A stretch of 64,000 nt of DNA from Brevundimonas terrae (GCF_011761985.1 NZ_JAASQT010000003.1:62001-126000), one strand, 5' to 3'; shown: positions 21,157 to 30,802, counted from the first letter of the stretch. Notes: a model not told the origin generated them from the sequence alone. Made by a program: numbers and translations.

Positions 21157-21906
21157 TTAGACAGCGCGGATAATACCGAGGAAGTCCTCTGCCTTGAGCG
21201 AGGCACCGCCCACAAGGGCGCCCCCCACTTCCGGCACAGCCAGAATTTCCTTGGCGTTCGACGGCTTAACAGAGCCGCCATAAAGGATCACAGGTTTTGC
21301 ACCGCCTGCGCCCAGACGGGCAATCATGGCGGCACGCACAGCGGCGTGAACCTCTTCGATCTGTTCCAGCGTCGGGGTCAGGCCCGTGCCGATAGCCCAG
21401 ACCGGCTCATAGGCCACCGCAAACGGCTTGTCCGCCAGCGAAACCGGCAACGAACCCATCACCTGCTGGCTCACGACCGAAACTGCTTCACCGGCTTCAC
21501 GCTGTGCAAGGGTTTCCCCCACGCAGATGATCGGCTCCAGACCGGCGGCCAGAGCGGCCTCGGCCTTGGCGGCAACATTGGCATCCGTCTCGCCGAAACC
21601 GGCACGGCGCTCGGAGTGGCCGAGGATCACCAGATTGGCACCGGCATCGGCCACCATTTCGGCCGAAACCGAACCGGTATAGGCACCGCTGGCGGCACCG
21701 TGGCAGTCTTGGCCACCGATTTCGATGGCCGAACCGCCCAGCGTCTGGGCCATACGGTCGATCAGGGTTGCAGGCGGACAAAGCGCCACACGGCAGTTGG
21801 CGGCCTCGGCATCCAGAGCAACGCGCAGGGCAGCGGCCTCTTCAAGGCTCTCCCCCACACCGTTCATTTTCCAGTTGCCAGCGATCAGCTTCAGAGATTC
21901 GGTCAT
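21157..21906 (-). CDS. tpiA: Triosephosphate isomerase TpiA
   Basis: 249-residue glycolytic TIM-barrel enzyme that interconverts dihydroxyacetone phosphate and glyceraldehyde 3-phosphate. Active-site motifs are present: GNWKMNG (Asn/Lys near the N-terminus), LGHSERR (catalytic His), and AYEPVWAIGTG (catalytic Glu with the flexible lid). The phosphate-binding ILYGGSVKPSN follows. It is divergent from ppiD across a 202-base region that must hold promoters for both. Confidence 0.97.
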   Translation of the reverse strand: MTESLKLIAGNWKMNGVGESLEEAAALRVALDAEAANCRVALCPPATLIDRMAQTLGGSAIEIGGQDCHGAASGAYTGSVSAEMVADAGANLVILGHSERRAGFGETDANVAAKAEAALAAGLEPIICVGETLAQREAGEAVSVVSQQVMGSLPVSLADKPFAVAYEPVWAIGTGLTPTLEQIEEVHAAVRAAMIARLGAGGAKPVILYGGSVKPSNAKEILAVPEVGGALVGGASLKAEDFLGIIRAV

Positions 21907-22029
21907 AGCCCTACATTAGGCCAGACCCCTGCCCTGCGCCAAGATGCCCAAACCCCTGTACGGCGCTCCAGACCCTATGAATCTGGCAAATTGATCGTAT
22001 TTCACGAACCAATTGTGCGTTCCGAAACC

Positions 22030-22059
22030 TTGCGGCCTGATAGCGACTACCACTATACG
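22030..22059 (+). promoter_or_regulatory. Candidate promoter of ppiD-trpE
   Basis: TTGCGG and TATACG are separated by 18 bases, ending 49 bases before the ppiD start, in the tpiA/ppiD divergent region. The resemblance to a housekeeping promoter is modest. Confidence 0.25.
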
Positions 22060-22108
22060 CCAATCTAGCGCCGTTCCGACGCTGGATTTCCGACAGGTTT
22101 CCCCAACA

Positions 22109-24037
22109 ATGATCACGCTGTTCCGTAATTTCGCAAAGTCGAAATGGGCTGTGGGCCTCTTCGCCCTGATTATCCTGAGCTTCGTCGTTGTCGGCGCCCA
22201 GTCGGATATCTTCTCGTCCCTGGGCCCACGCCATGTGGTGTCCGCAGGTGACCGCAGCATTAACGGCCCCGAATTCCGCAACAGCTTCGAGCGTGTTCGC
22301 GCCAATATCAGCGAACAGTCCGGCCAGACCGTGACCTTCGAGCAGATCGCTGCCGAGGGCTATGTCGAGCAGTACCTGCAAGAACAGGTCATGCGTATGG
22401 GCTTTGCCCAGTGGGCCTGGAATGTCGGCATCCGTCCGGGCAAGGACCTGATCGTCGCGGAAATCCGCAAGATTCCGGCCTTCTTCAACTCGATCACCGG
22501 CGCGTTCGACCAGACCCAGTACCAACAGGCTCTGGCCCAGCAGAACATCACCACGGTCATGTTCGAGAACGAGCTGCGCGACCAGTACACGATCCAGCAC
22601 TTCGGTACCGCTCTGGTATCGGGCGTCCGTCTGCCCAAGGCCTATGCGGCTATCGTTGCAGCATCGGCGACCGAAACCCGTGACGGCGCATGGTTCACCG
22701 TCACCCAAGCCATGGCCGGTAGCGCCAAGGCCCCGACCGACGAGCAACTGACCGCCTTCATGAAGGAAAACGAAGCCCAGCTGCGTATTCCTGAATTCCG
22801 CACTGTCTCGCTGGTCCTGTTCACCCCGGGCCCGAACGATGCGCGTCCGGCCATCACCGAGGAACAACTGCGCGAGCGTTTCGAGTTCCGCAAAGCCTCG
22901 CTGTCGGAAGCTGAAAAGCGCACCTTCACCCTGCTGACCGTGCCGACCCGTGAAGCCGCCACCAAGGTTGCTGCCGAACTGCGCGCCGGTAAGGACGTGA
23001 ACGAGGTTGCCGCTTCGGTCCGTATCCAGCCGACCCCGTATAACGACACCCCGCGTACCGCGCTGGGCGATCCCAAGATTGCCGATGCCGTCTTTGCCCT
23101 GCCCGCTGCTGGCGTCACGGACCCGATTCAGGGTGCTGTTGGCTTCACGGTTGCCAAGGTCACCGACATCAAGGGCGGTAAGGACGTCGGTTTCGACGCT
23201 GCCCGCGCCGAACTGACCGCCGAGCTGCAAGCCGAAGCCGTTCAAAAAATTGCCTATGAGCGCGTGAAGGCCTTCGAAGACGCCCGTACCGCTGGCAAGT
23301 CGATTGCCGATGCCGTTGCCGCCTCGGGTGCCCGTCTGGCCCAGCTGCCGCCGTTCACCCGTCAGGGCCAACTGCCAAACGGTCAGCCCTATGGCCTGCC
23401 GCCGGTCATCATCGAAACCGCCTATGCCCTGACCAAGGGTGGCGAGTCCGACGTCATCACCGCCGGTGAAGGCGAATACATCGCCCTGCGCGTTGACGAC
23501 GTGCGCGAAGCCGCCCTGCCCAAGCTGGACGAACTGCGCCCGATGCTGACCCAGAACTGGATCGCCCGTGAAAACTCGCGCCTGCTGAACCAGAAAGCTG
23601 ACGAACTGGCTGGCCGTCTGCGTGCTGGCGAGGACATCACCGCTGTGGCCGCCTCGGTCAATGCGACCGTAATGGTCCGCACCAATGTCACCCGCGACGC
23701 GGCAGCCCAACAGGCTCACGGCGCTGCGGCTCTGACCGGTCTGTTCTCCACGGCCAAGGATCAGGCCTTCTCGACCCCGGGCGAGAACGGCTTTGTCATC
23801 GGCAAGGTCAATGCGATCCACGCCGCCAATCCGGTTACTGCTGCGGCTCTGGTCGCTCCGATCGGCCAGCAACTGGCGACCGCATGGGGCAATGAAGTCG
23901 TTCAAACCGCTCTGACCGCCGCTGCGGCCAAGGTCAAAGCCAAGAGCAACGCAACCGAAGCCTATCTCGCACTGGGCATCGAAGCTCCGGTTGCTGGTGC
24001 GGCTCCGGCTGCTCCGGCCCCCGCTCCGGCCAAATAA
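22109..24037 (+). CDS. ppiD: Periplasmic folding factor PpiD (SurA_N/parvulin-type prolyl isomerase)
   Basis: 642-residue protein anchored to the inner membrane by one N-terminal helix (WAVGLFALIILSFVVVGA). A SurA-like N-terminal chaperone region (VSAGDRSINGPEFRNSFERV) and a central PPIC-type domain follow; long helical stretches and an Ala/Pro-rich tail complete it. It helps outer-membrane proteins leave the Sec translocon, fitting the nearby secG. The start at 22109 (MITLFRNFAKSKWA) is chosen because it places the anchor next to the N-terminus; the open frame reaches back to 22013. trpE begins one base after its stop. Confidence 0.88.
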   Translation: MITLFRNFAKSKWAVGLFALIILSFVVVGAQSDIFSSLGPRHVVSAGDRSINGPEFRNSFERVRANISEQSGQTVTFEQIAAEGYVEQYLQEQVMRMGFAQWAWNVGIRPGKDLIVAEIRKIPAFFNSITGAFDQTQYQQALAQQNITTVMFENELRDQYTIQHFGTALVSGVRLPKAYAAIVAASATETRDGAWFTVTQAMAGSAKAPTDEQLTAFMKENEAQLRIPEFRTVSLVLFTPGPNDARPAITEEQLRERFEFRKASLSEAEKRTFTLLTVPTREAATKVAAELRAGKDVNEVAASVRIQPTPYNDTPRTALGDPKIADAVFALPAAGVTDPIQGAVGFTVAKVTDIKGGKDVGFDAARAELTAELQAEAVQKIAYERVKAFEDARTAGKSIADAVAASGARLAQLPPFTRQGQLPNGQPYGLPPVIIETAYALTKGGESDVITAGEGEYIALRVDDVREAALPKLDELRPMLTQNWIARENSRLLNQKADELAGRLRAGEDITAVAASVNATVMVRTNVTRDAAAQQAHGAAALTGLFSTAKDQAFSTPGENGFVIGKVNAIHAANPVTAAALVAPIGQQLATAWGNEVVQTALTAAAAKVKAKSNATEAYLALGIEAPVAGAAPAAPAPAPAK

Positions 24038-24038
24038 T

Positions 24039-25598
24039 ATGTCGGGTGCGGAGCGTACTGCGTTTGTAAACGGACTGGCAGCAGGTCAAACCCAGCTGCT
24101 GGTCCGCCGCCTCATCAACGATATGGAGACGCCCGTATCGGCCTTCCTCAAGGTTGGGCACGGGCGTCCCTATGCCAGCCTTCTGGAGTCGGTCGAAGGC
24201 GGCGCGGTCAATGGCCGCTATTCCATCGTCACCCTGTCGCCAGACACTGTCTGGCGCTGCCGTGATGGTCAGGCAGACATCGCACGCGGCGATGACATCC
24301 TCACCGACACCTTTACCCCCGAAACCCTTCCGGCTCTGGACTCGCTACGTGCCCTGATCGCGGCCAGCAAGTTCGACCTGCCCGCCGATCTGCCGCCGAT
24401 GGCTGCGGGTCTGTTCGGGGTGTTCGGTTATGACATGGTGCGTTTGCTGGAGCCGTTAGGTCCTGCAAACCCCGATCCGCTGAACCTTGCCGATGCTGTT
24501 CTGGCCCGCCCGTCGCTGGTGGCCATCTTCGACTCGGTCAAGCACGAGATTGTTCTGGTGGCCGCGGCCTATCCCGACACCAGCCCTGATGCCGATCTGG
24601 CCTATCGCGCCGCAGTCGCCCGTCTCGACGAGTTCGAGGACCGCCTGCGTAGCCCCATGCCGATCCAGCGCGAAGCCGAGCCTGTGCCCGCGCCCGATTT
24701 CCAGTCCTCGGTCGATGAGGCCGGTTTTGCGGCCATGGTCGCCAAGGCCAAGGAATACATCGTCGCAGGCGACATCTTCCAGGTCGTGCTGGCGCACCGC
24801 TTCGAAGCCCCGTGGTCGCAAGACCCGTTTGCCTTCTATCGCGCCCTGCGCCGTGGCAACCCGTCGCCCTATCTGTTCTTCCTCGACTATGCCGATTTCC
24901 AGCTGGCCGGTTCCAGCCCCGAAATCCTGGTACGTCTGAAGGATGGCCGCGTGACCATTCGTCCGCTGGCCGGTACCCGTCCGCGTGGCGAAACGCCCGA
25001 ACTGGACAAGGCTCTGGAAGCCGAACTTCTGGCCGACCCCAAGGAACTGGCCGAGCATCTGATGCTACTGGATCTGGGTCGCAACGATGTGGGCCGTGTG
25101 TCCATACCCGGCTCGGTCGAGGTGACCGAAAGCTTCGTGGTCGAACGCTATAGCCAGGTCATGCACATCGTCTCCAATGTGAACGGCGCAGCCGATCCGA
25201 AACTGGATGCGGTGGACACCCTTCTGGCCGCCCTGCCCGCAGGCACGCTTTCAGGCGCACCCAAGGTGCGTGCGATGGAAATCATCGACGAGCTGGAAAC
25301 CGAAAAGCGCGGCGTCGGCTATGGCGGCGGCGTTGGCTACATCTCGGCCAATGGCGAGGCAGACATCTGCATCGTCCTGCGTACCGCCATGTTCACCGAC
25401 AACCGCATCTTTGTCCAAGCCGGTGCCGGCGTGGTCAATGATAGCGATCCCGCAGCCGAATACGCCGAGACGCTGGCCAAAGCCCGCGCCCCGATGAAGG
25501 CGGCCGGAGAAGCATGGCGATTCAACGCGACCACCCACAACCAACCCTTGGCGCACAGCACCAAGGGATTGGCGGGATCAGACGACTTCGCTTCCTAA
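24039..25598 (+). CDS. trpE: Anthranilate synthase component I TrpE
   Basis: 519-residue chorismate-using subunit that makes anthranilate with TrpG. It has the tryptophan feedback-site motif LLESVEGG near residue 48 and the catalytic core LAGTRPRGETPELDKA. HLMLLDLGRNDVGRVS, the PAGTLSGAPKVRAMEI loop and GGGVGYISANGEAD follow. The start at 24039 is one base after the ppiD stop, so the gene is probably read from the ppiD promoter. A frame back to 23991 only overlaps ppiD. trpG is separated by about 315 bases holding a short minus-strand ORF. Confidence 0.96.
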   Translation: MSGAERTAFVNGLAAGQTQLLVRRLINDMETPVSAFLKVGHGRPYASLLESVEGGAVNGRYSIVTLSPDTVWRCRDGQADIARGDDILTDTFTPETLPALDSLRALIAASKFDLPADLPPMAAGLFGVFGYDMVRLLEPLGPANPDPLNLADAVLARPSLVAIFDSVKHEIVLVAAAYPDTSPDADLAYRAAVARLDEFEDRLRSPMPIQREAEPVPAPDFQSSVDEAGFAAMVAKAKEYIVAGDIFQVVLAHRFEAPWSQDPFAFYRALRRGNPSPYLFFLDYADFQLAGSSPEILVRLKDGRVTIRPLAGTRPRGETPELDKALEAELLADPKELAEHLMLLDLGRNDVGRVSIPGSVEVTESFVVERYSQVMHIVSNVNGAADPKLDAVDTLLAALPAGTLSGAPKVRAMEIIDELETEKRGVGYGGGVGYISANGEADICIVLRTAMFTDNRIFVQAGAGVVNDSDPAAEYAETLAKARAPMKAAGEAWRFNATTHNQPLAHSTKGLAGSDDFAS

Positions 25599-25816
25599 GG
25601 AATTCTGGTGATGTCGGTTTGGTCAGGTCGAAGATCGGGACCGGCATTCACCGTCCCGAACAGCAATAACCCCATGGCAGCGGCGAAGGCGGCTGCCAGA
25701 TACACGGGTGGTTTGGAGTGCTCGGTCTTGCCCGATTCTTCGAGCAAACGACGAGCGTCGTGGATAGATTCTATGATGTTCACAGCGGACTTCTTCCGAT
25801 GGCGATGCTGCATCAT
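25595..25816 (-). CDS. Hypothetical small protein with one membrane helix
   Basis: Up to 73 residues on the minus strand, between trpE and trpG. A charged helix (NIIESIHDARRLLEESGKTE) is followed by a membrane stretch (VYLAAAFAAAMGLLLFGTV) and a short tail. The 3' end overlaps the trpE stop by 4 bases (convergent). No good ribosome site precedes the ATGs at 25816/25813. A GTG at 25783 has GGAAGAAG just upstream and would give 62 residues, which may be the true start. I recognise no family. Confidence 0.5.
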   Translation of the reverse strand: MMQHRHRKKSAVNIIESIHDARRLLEESGKTEHSKPPVYLAAAFAAAMGLLLFGTVNAGPDLRPDQTDITRIP

Positions 25817-25913
25817 CGCGCGGAATGTTTAACGACCGCTTGCTTCGCCCCATTCTACGGCCCAAGCTGTGCATAACAGTGTATGCCGACCTCCCGTTTC
25901 GAAAAGCCTTCCT

Positions 25914-26504
25914 ATGATCCTCGTCGTCGATAACTACGACAGCTTCACCTACAACCTCGTCCACTATCTGGCCCAGCTAGGGGCGCAGACACACGTCATC
26001 CGCAATGATGACCTGACGGTAGAAGAAGCCCTTGCGCTCAAGCCCGAGGCCATCCTGCTCTCGCCGGGTCCGTGTGATCCGGATCAGGCCGGTATCTGTC
26101 TGCCCATTTTGAAAACTGCACCGGAAAGCATGCCGATCTTCGGCGTTTGCCTCGGCCACCAGTCAATCGGTCAAGCCTTTGGTGGACAGGTGATCCGCGC
26201 CAAGTCGCTCATGCATGGCAAGACCTCGCTGATCCACCACGAAGGCGGCGGCGTGTTCAAAGACCTGCCCCGTCCGTTTACAGCCACGCGCTATCACTCG
26301 CTGGCCGTCAAACGCGAGACCCTGCCCGACTGCCTCGAAGTCACGGCATGGACCGAGGAAGGCGAGATTATGGGCCTGTCGCATAAGACGCGCCCGATCC
26401 ACGGCGTACAGTTCCACCCCGAGTCCATTGCCACCGAGCACGGCCACGACCTGATCGGCAACTTCCTCGACTTTGCCAATATCAAGCGCACGGCGATGGT
26501 CTGA
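25914..26504 (+). CDS. trpG: Anthranilate synthase glutaminase component TrpG
   Basis: 196-residue class-I glutamine amidotransferase that supplies ammonia to TrpE. Motifs: [14 protein letters not shown] at the N-terminus, [12 protein letters not shown], the nucleophile elbow [15 protein letters not shown], and [14 protein letters not shown] with the catalytic His and Glu. The ATG at 25914 gives the standard start MILVVDN; upstream codons to 25869 are outside the family. trpD follows after 4 bases. Confidence 0.95.
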   Translation: MILVVDNYDSFTYNLVHYLAQLGAQTHVIRNDDLTVEEALALKPEAILLSPGPCDPDQAGICLPILKTAPESMPIFGVCLGHQSIGQAFGGQVIRAKSLMHGKTSLIHHEGGGVFKDLPRPFTATRYHSLAVKRETLPDCLEVTAWTEEGEIMGLSHKTRPIHGVQFHPESIATEHGHDLIGNFLDFANIKRTAMV

Positions 26505-26508
26505 GGCC

Positions 26509-27540
26509 ATGGACAGTTTCAAACCGCTGCTGGGCAAGCTGGTCGAAGGCCAAGTCCTGACCGGCGACGAGGCACAGGGCTTCTTTGCTGCCTGTCTGCG
26601 CGGCGAGCCAACCCCCGCACAGGTCGCCGCCGCCATCACCGCCCTTCGGGTGCGTGGCGAAACGGTCGAGGAAATCACCGCCTTTGCCCGCGCCATGCGC
26701 GCCGCCGCCCTGTCGCTGGATCACCCGTTCGAGGATGTGGTCGATACCTGCGGCACCGGTGGCGACGGGGCCCATACCTATAATATCTCCACCGCCGCCA
26801 GCTTTGTGCTGGCCGGTGCTGGTCTGCGTGTCGCCAAGCACGGCAACCGCGCCATGAGCAGCAAGTCCGGCTCCTCTGATGTACTGGCCGCGCTGGGCGT
26901 GAACCTTGATGCCACGCCCGCCCAACAGGCTGTGGCGCTGAATGATGCGGGCATCGCCTTCCTGTTTGCGCCCACCTATCACGGGGCCATGCGCCATGTC
27001 GGGCCAGTGCGCGCCGAGCTAGGCTTCCGCACCGTGTTCAACCTGCTCGGCCCGCTATGCAATCCGGCAGGGGCCAACCGTCAGGTGATGGGTGTCTATG
27101 ACCCCGCCCTGCTGGAACCTCTGGCCGAGGTTCTAGGCCGTCTGGGTGCCAAACGCGCATGGACCGTCAACGGTCAGGGCTTGGACGAAGTCACCACCAC
27201 AGGCCCGACCGACGTTGCCGAATGGAAAGACGGCACCGTCACCCGTTTCACCATCACGCCAGAAGATGCTGGCCTTCCCCGCGCTACGCTGGCCGACATC
27301 CAAGGCGGTGATGCCGAGGTCAATGCCGCCGCCCTTCGCGCGCTTTTGAACGGCGAGAAAGGCCCCTATCGCGACATCGTCCTGATGAATGCCGCCGCCG
27401 CACTTGTGGTGTCGGACAAGGCTGAAACCCTGAAACAGGGTGCCGAGATCGCCGCCACCGTCATTGATGAAGGCCGCGCACTTGCCGCGCTGGACGCCCT
27501 CGTCCGCGCCTCCCACACCCCAGTAGAGACCGAAGTATGA
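26509..27540 (+). CDS. trpD: Anthranilate phosphoribosyltransferase TrpD
   Basis: 343-residue enzyme joining anthranilate to PRPP. The PRPP-binding glycine loop [17 protein letters not shown], then [22 protein letters not shown] and [14 protein letters not shown] are the family signatures. The start at 26509 ([14 protein letters not shown]) is 4 bases after the trpG stop. The stop overlaps the trpC start in ATGA, so TrpD and TrpC synthesis is probably coupled. Confidence 0.96.
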   Translation: MDSFKPLLGKLVEGQVLTGDEAQGFFAACLRGEPTPAQVAAAITALRVRGETVEEITAFARAMRAAALSLDHPFEDVVDTCGTGGDGAHTYNISTAASFVLAGAGLRVAKHGNRAMSSKSGSSDVLAALGVNLDATPAQQAVALNDAGIAFLFAPTYHGAMRHVGPVRAELGFRTVFNLLGPLCNPAGANRQVMGVYDPALLEPLAEVLGRLGAKRAWTVNGQGLDEVTTTGPTDVAEWKDGTVTRFTITPEDAGLPRATLADIQGGDAEVNAAALRALLNGEKGPYRDIVLMNAAAALVVSDKAETLKQGAEIAATVIDEGRALAALDALVRASHTPVETEV

Positions 27541-28343
27541 GCGACATTCTGGACCGTATCGCCGCCTATAAGCGCGAGGAAGTCGCCACCCGCAAAGCCG
27601 TCATCACCGTCAGTGCGCTCGAGGCTCTGGCCAAGGGCGCATCTGCTCCGCGTGGCTTTATGAACGCCTTGGCCGACACAGCGATGAAGACGGGTCGCCC
27701 CGCACTGATCGCCGAGATCAAAAAGGCCAGCCCCTCCAAGGGACTGATCCGTCCCGATGACTTCAACCCGCCCGAACTCGCGCGTGCATATGAGCGCGGC
27801 GGTGCCACCTGCCTGTCCGTCCTGACCGATGGCCCCAGCTTCCAGGGCGATGACTCCTATCTGTCGGCGGCCCGCAATGCGGTAGCCCTGCCCTGCCTGC
27901 GCAAGGACTTTCTGGTCGATCCGTGGCAGGTGGCCGAGAGCCGCGCGCTTGGGGCTGACTGCATCCTCATCATCATGGACATGATCGACGACGCCGTCGC
28001 CGCCGACCTGCTGGCAGAGGCCGACCGCTTCGGCATGGATGCCCTGATCGAAACCCACGACGAGCAGGAAATGGCCCGCGCCAGCAAACTGGTCGAGGGC
28101 CGCGACAACGCCCTGATCGGCGTCAACAACCGCTCGCTACGCACCTTCGAAGTCGATCTGGCCAACACCGAGACACTGGCCCTACTGGCCCCGCCCCGTG
28201 CCCTTCTGGTGGCCGAAAGCGGCATCTTCACCCCCGAAGACGTCACCCGCGTCGCCACCGCCGGCTCCAAAGCCATCCTCGTCGGCGAAAGCCTGATGCG
28301 TCAGGATGACTTGGAAGCAGCGACAAGGGCCTTGCTGGCCTAG
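27537..28343 (+). CDS. trpC: Indole-3-glycerol-phosphate synthase TrpC
   Basis: 268-residue TIM-barrel enzyme that closes the indole ring. Core motifs: [14 protein letters not shown] (catalytic Lys/Glu region), [40 protein letters not shown] and [13 protein letters not shown]. It has no fused TrpF domain. It ends the trpGDC run; the next plus-strand gene is over 3 kb away. Confidence 0.96.
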   Translation: MSDILDRIAAYKREEVATRKAVITVSALEALAKGASAPRGFMNALADTAMKTGRPALIAEIKKASPSKGLIRPDDFNPPELARAYERGGATCLSVLTDGPSFQGDDSYLSAARNAVALPCLRKDFLVDPWQVAESRALGADCILIIMDMIDDAVAADLLAEADRFGMDALIETHDEQEMARASKLVEGRDNALIGVNNRSLRTFEVDLANTETLALLAPPRALLVAESGIFTPEDVTRVATAGSKAILVGESLMRQDDLEAATRALLA

Positions 28344-28400
28344 TCAGCCCAGCTTACGCCCCCTCAAACACTTCGTGGTCCCCACGGGTGAGGAACAACA

Positions 28401-28457
28401 CCTCCTCCCCTTCGCCAGCGGGGAAGGTGTCGCGGCGCACCGCGCCGTGACGGAGGG
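28401..28457. repeat. Palindromic intergenic repeat element
   Basis: A compact nested palindrome between convergent trpC and the 128-residue ORF. Outer arms CCTCC (28401-28405) and GGAGG (28453-28457) enclose a hairpin, GTCGCGGCGC/GCGCCGTGAC (28429-28438 with 28442-28451). It resembles the short dispersed elements found between genes in many alphaproteobacterial genomes and may also act as a bidirectional terminator. Only one copy is seen here. Confidence 0.5.
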
Positions 28458-28467
28458 TCTTGTCAGT

Positions 28468-28854
28468 TCACTTGGACAGCGTTTGCCAAACGGCTTCAGC
28501 CGCTTTGTCAGCTTTAGATTTTGCCCATATAAGCTCAGCAAACATCCAAACCACAATTAGAATAGCAAATAGAAACCCTATCTCCATTCTAATCTTGTAG
28601 CCCCCATAACCAAAAAATCCGCAAAAAATAGCAAATATTACGGTTCTTACGACCCAAAATTTGTAACAACTTTCAATAACTGACTTATAACAACACGACC
28701 AAATATTCCAAACATCTTCATTTCCATCATATTTAAAGCTAAAATGTTTTTTAACTAAATTTTTAAACTCCCATTTACTAACGACCTCAAAGGAATAACA
28801 AATTACAAGTGCTATAAAAAATCTATAAAAGAATTCGCCGGTTATATTTTCCAT
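28468..28854 (-). CDS. AT-rich hypothetical membrane protein
   Basis: 128 residues from an ATG at 28854 that overlaps the LysR stop (TGATG); a GTG at 28857 is the next start back. Hydrophobic stretches near residues 8-22 (FFYRFFIALVICYSFEVV), 70-85 (VVRTVIFAIFCGFFGYGG) and 92-108 (IGFLFAILIVVWMFAELIW) suggest two or three membrane helices. Base use is strongly AT-rich, unlike every neighbour, except for the last 20 codons (KSKADKAAEAVWQTL), which look native. This suggests a transferred piece fused to local DNA. I recognise no family. Tight coupling suggests co-expression with the regulator. Confidence 0.55.
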   Translation of the reverse strand: MENITGEFFYRFFIALVICYSFEVVSKWEFKNLVKKHFSFKYDGNEDVWNIWSCCYKSVIESCYKFWVVRTVIFAIFCGFFGYGGYKIRMEIGFLFAILIVVWMFAELIWAKSKADKAAEAVWQTLSK

Positions 28855-29798
28855 CACAAATCATCCACGATCTGCTCGGCCGCCTGCGCCTCTTCTCGCA
28901 GCCACTTCACGAACAACCGCGCCGGTTCCGACACACTGCTGCGGCGGGTGAGGACGTGGTAGGCCATGTCGGTCGTCAGAGCGCCCTCGGCGAAGGGCGC
29001 AACAAGACGGCCCGAAGCCAGATCATCGGCCACAAACGCATACGGGGCCAGCGCCACGCCCTGTCCGTGGATAGCGGCGTCGATGGCCATGGCGGTCTGG
29101 TCTACACGGGTGCCGGATGACACGTCCACATCCTTGACCTTGTGCGTTTTGACCCACATCGCCCAGTCGGGGCGCTGCTCCTCCAGATCACTCGGACGCA
29201 GGTGGATCAGCACATGGTGCTTCAGGTCCGACGGCTTTTTCAGCGCCTTGGCCCCCACCATCAACTGTGGCGCACACACGGGGATCACATCGGCCCCGAT
29301 CAAACGTTCGGAGCGCACCCCCGTATAAGGCCCGCGCCCGTAACGCACCGCCACATCCACGCGCCCGCCCGCCACGTCCGTCAGACGCATATCCGCCGAC
29401 AGCCACAGCTCCACCTCGGGATGGGCGGCGGCAAAGCGCGCAATGCGCTGGGTCAGCCATTTGGACGCAAACGACGGCGGCACCGATACCGACAGGGCAT
29501 AGCGACGGTCGGGGCGATACAGCAAATCCCCTGCCCGCTTCAGATAATCAAACCCGTCGCGCAACAGCGGATAAAGCTCGGCCCCCAGTTCAGTCAGGGC
29601 AATCTGGCGCCCCTCGCGGTGGAACAGAGGCGCACCCGCATGCTGTTCCAGAATGCGGATTTGCTGGCTGATCGCGCCGGGCGTCACCGACAGTTCTTCG
29701 GCGGCGCGAGTGATGTTCAAACGACGCGCAGCGGCCTCGAAGGCCTTTAGCGAGTTCAGCGGCGGCAGGCGGCCGTCCAGCGGGCTTTCCTTGCTCAT
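28854..29798 (-). CDS. LysR-family regulator (GcvA-like)
   Basis: 314-residue transcription factor with an N-terminal HTH (LNSLKAFEAAARRLNITRAA, ELSVTPGAISQQIRILEQ, APLFHREGRQIALTELG) and a periplasmic-binding-protein-like effector domain. LPPLNSLKAFEAAAR is typical of the GcvA/amino-acid branch. The ATG at 29798 overlaps the cysK-like stop (ATGA); a start at 29810 is possible. Unusually for LysR it is not divergent from its likely target. It sits inside the same minus-strand chain as the cysteine-synthase-like gene and the membrane ORF. Confidence 0.88.
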   Translation of the reverse strand: MSKESPLDGRLPPLNSLKAFEAAARRLNITRAAEELSVTPGAISQQIRILEQHAGAPLFHREGRQIALTELGAELYPLLRDGFDYLKRAGDLLYRPDRRYALSVSVPPSFASKWLTQRIARFAAAHPEVELWLSADMRLTDVAGGRVDVAVRYGRGPYTGVRSERLIGADVIPVCAPQLMVGAKALKKPSDLKHHVLIHLRPSDLEEQRPDWAMWVKTHKVKDVDVSSGTRVDQTAMAIDAAIHGQGVALAPYAFVADDLASGRLVAPFAEGALTTDMAYHVLTRRSSVSEPARLFVKWLREEAQAAEQIVDDL

Positions 29799-30802
29799 TG
29801 GCCCATCCATTCAGCGGTCGGAAGGTTGCGGCTACGCAAATAGGCCGGATCATACAGCTTGGTGGCGTATCGCTGGCCGCTGTCGCACAGCACGGTCACG
29901 ATGGTGTGGCCCGGCCCCATCTCCTTGGCCATGCGGATGGCACCGGCCACGTTCACGCCGCTGGACCCGCCAAGGCACAGGCCCTCATGCTGGACCAGAT
30001 CGAACAGCACCGACAACAACTCCTCGTCACCGATCTGATAGGCGTAGTCCACCGCATCCAGCCCCGTCAGGTTGCCGGTAATGCGGTTCACGCCGATACC
30101 TTCGGTGATCGAACTGCCCTCGCCCTTCAACACGCCGTCCTTGAAATAGGAATACAGCGCCGCGCCCGGCACATCGGCCAAGCCGGTTTTCAGGTCGGGG
30201 TTCTGCTCTTTCAGATAGGTCGTCGTGCCGACCAGCGTACCACCCGAACCAACGGCACAGATAAAGCCGTCCACCTTGCCGCCCGTCTGTTCCCAGATTT
30301 CAGGGCCGGTGCCCTCATAGTGGGCCAGACGGTTGGACAGGTTGTCGAACTGGTCGGCGTAGAAGGCACCGTGCGGCTCGGTTTCGTTCAGTTCATCTGC
30401 CAGTCGGCGCGAATAGTGGACGAAGTGGTTGGGGCTACTGAACGGGGCCGGATCAACCTCGATCAACTTGGCCCCGTGCAGACGCACAGCGCGCTTCTTT
30501 TCCTCGGTCTGGGTGCGCGGCATCACGATCACGACCGGATGGCCCAGCGCCGCCCCGACCATGGCCAGACCAATGCCCGTATTGCCCGCCGTGCCCTCGA
30601 CAATCGTGCCGCCAGCCTTGAGCGCGCCGCTGGCCCGCGCCTTCAGAATAATACTGAGCGCCGCACGGTCCTTAATGGACTGTCCGGCGTTCAGAAATTC
30701 TGCCTTGCCCAGAATCTCGCACCCCGTCTCCTCCGACGCACGTTTCAGGCGCAGCAAAGGCGTTTGGCCGATCAAACCCAGGACATCAGACGCGACACGC
30801 AT
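29795..30802 (-). CDS. Cysteine synthase-like PLP enzyme
   Basis: 335-residue fold-type-II PLP enzyme of the OAS sulfhydrylase/cystathionine beta-synthase group. Visible: IGQTPLLRL, the PLP lysine in AGQSIKDRAA, the phosphate loop EGTAGNTGIGLAM (T-S/A-G-N-T substrate loop), and the C-terminal cofactor loop GSSGVNVAGA. The usual Met-Ile substrate-loop residues are replaced (EGTAGNTG in place of EPTSGNTG). It probably makes cysteine or a related thioether amino acid. It heads a chain with the LysR gene. I leave the symbol empty because several CysK paralogues share this pattern. Confidence 0.85.
   Translation of the reverse strand: MRVASDVLGLIGQTPLLRLKRASEETGCEILGKAEFLNAGQSIKDRAALSIILKARASGALKAGGTIVEGTAGNTGIGLAMVGAALGHPVVIVMPRTQTEEKKRAVRLHGAKLIEVDPAPFSSPNHFVHYSRRLADELNETEPHGAFYADQFDNLSNRLAHYEGTGPEIWEQTGGKVDGFICAVGSGGTLVGTTTYLKEQNPDLKTGLADVPGAALYSYFKDGVLKGEGSSITEGIGVNRITGNLTGLDAVDYAYQIGDEELLSVLFDLVQHEGLCLGGSSGVNVAGAIRMAKEMGPGHTIVTVLCDSGQRYATKLYDPAYLRSRNLPTAEWMGQ

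Noticed and set aside
21911-23905. 664-residue minus-strand frame across ppiD
   Set aside because: A shadow of ppiD: low-complexity Gly/Gln/Asp composition and no recognisable family.
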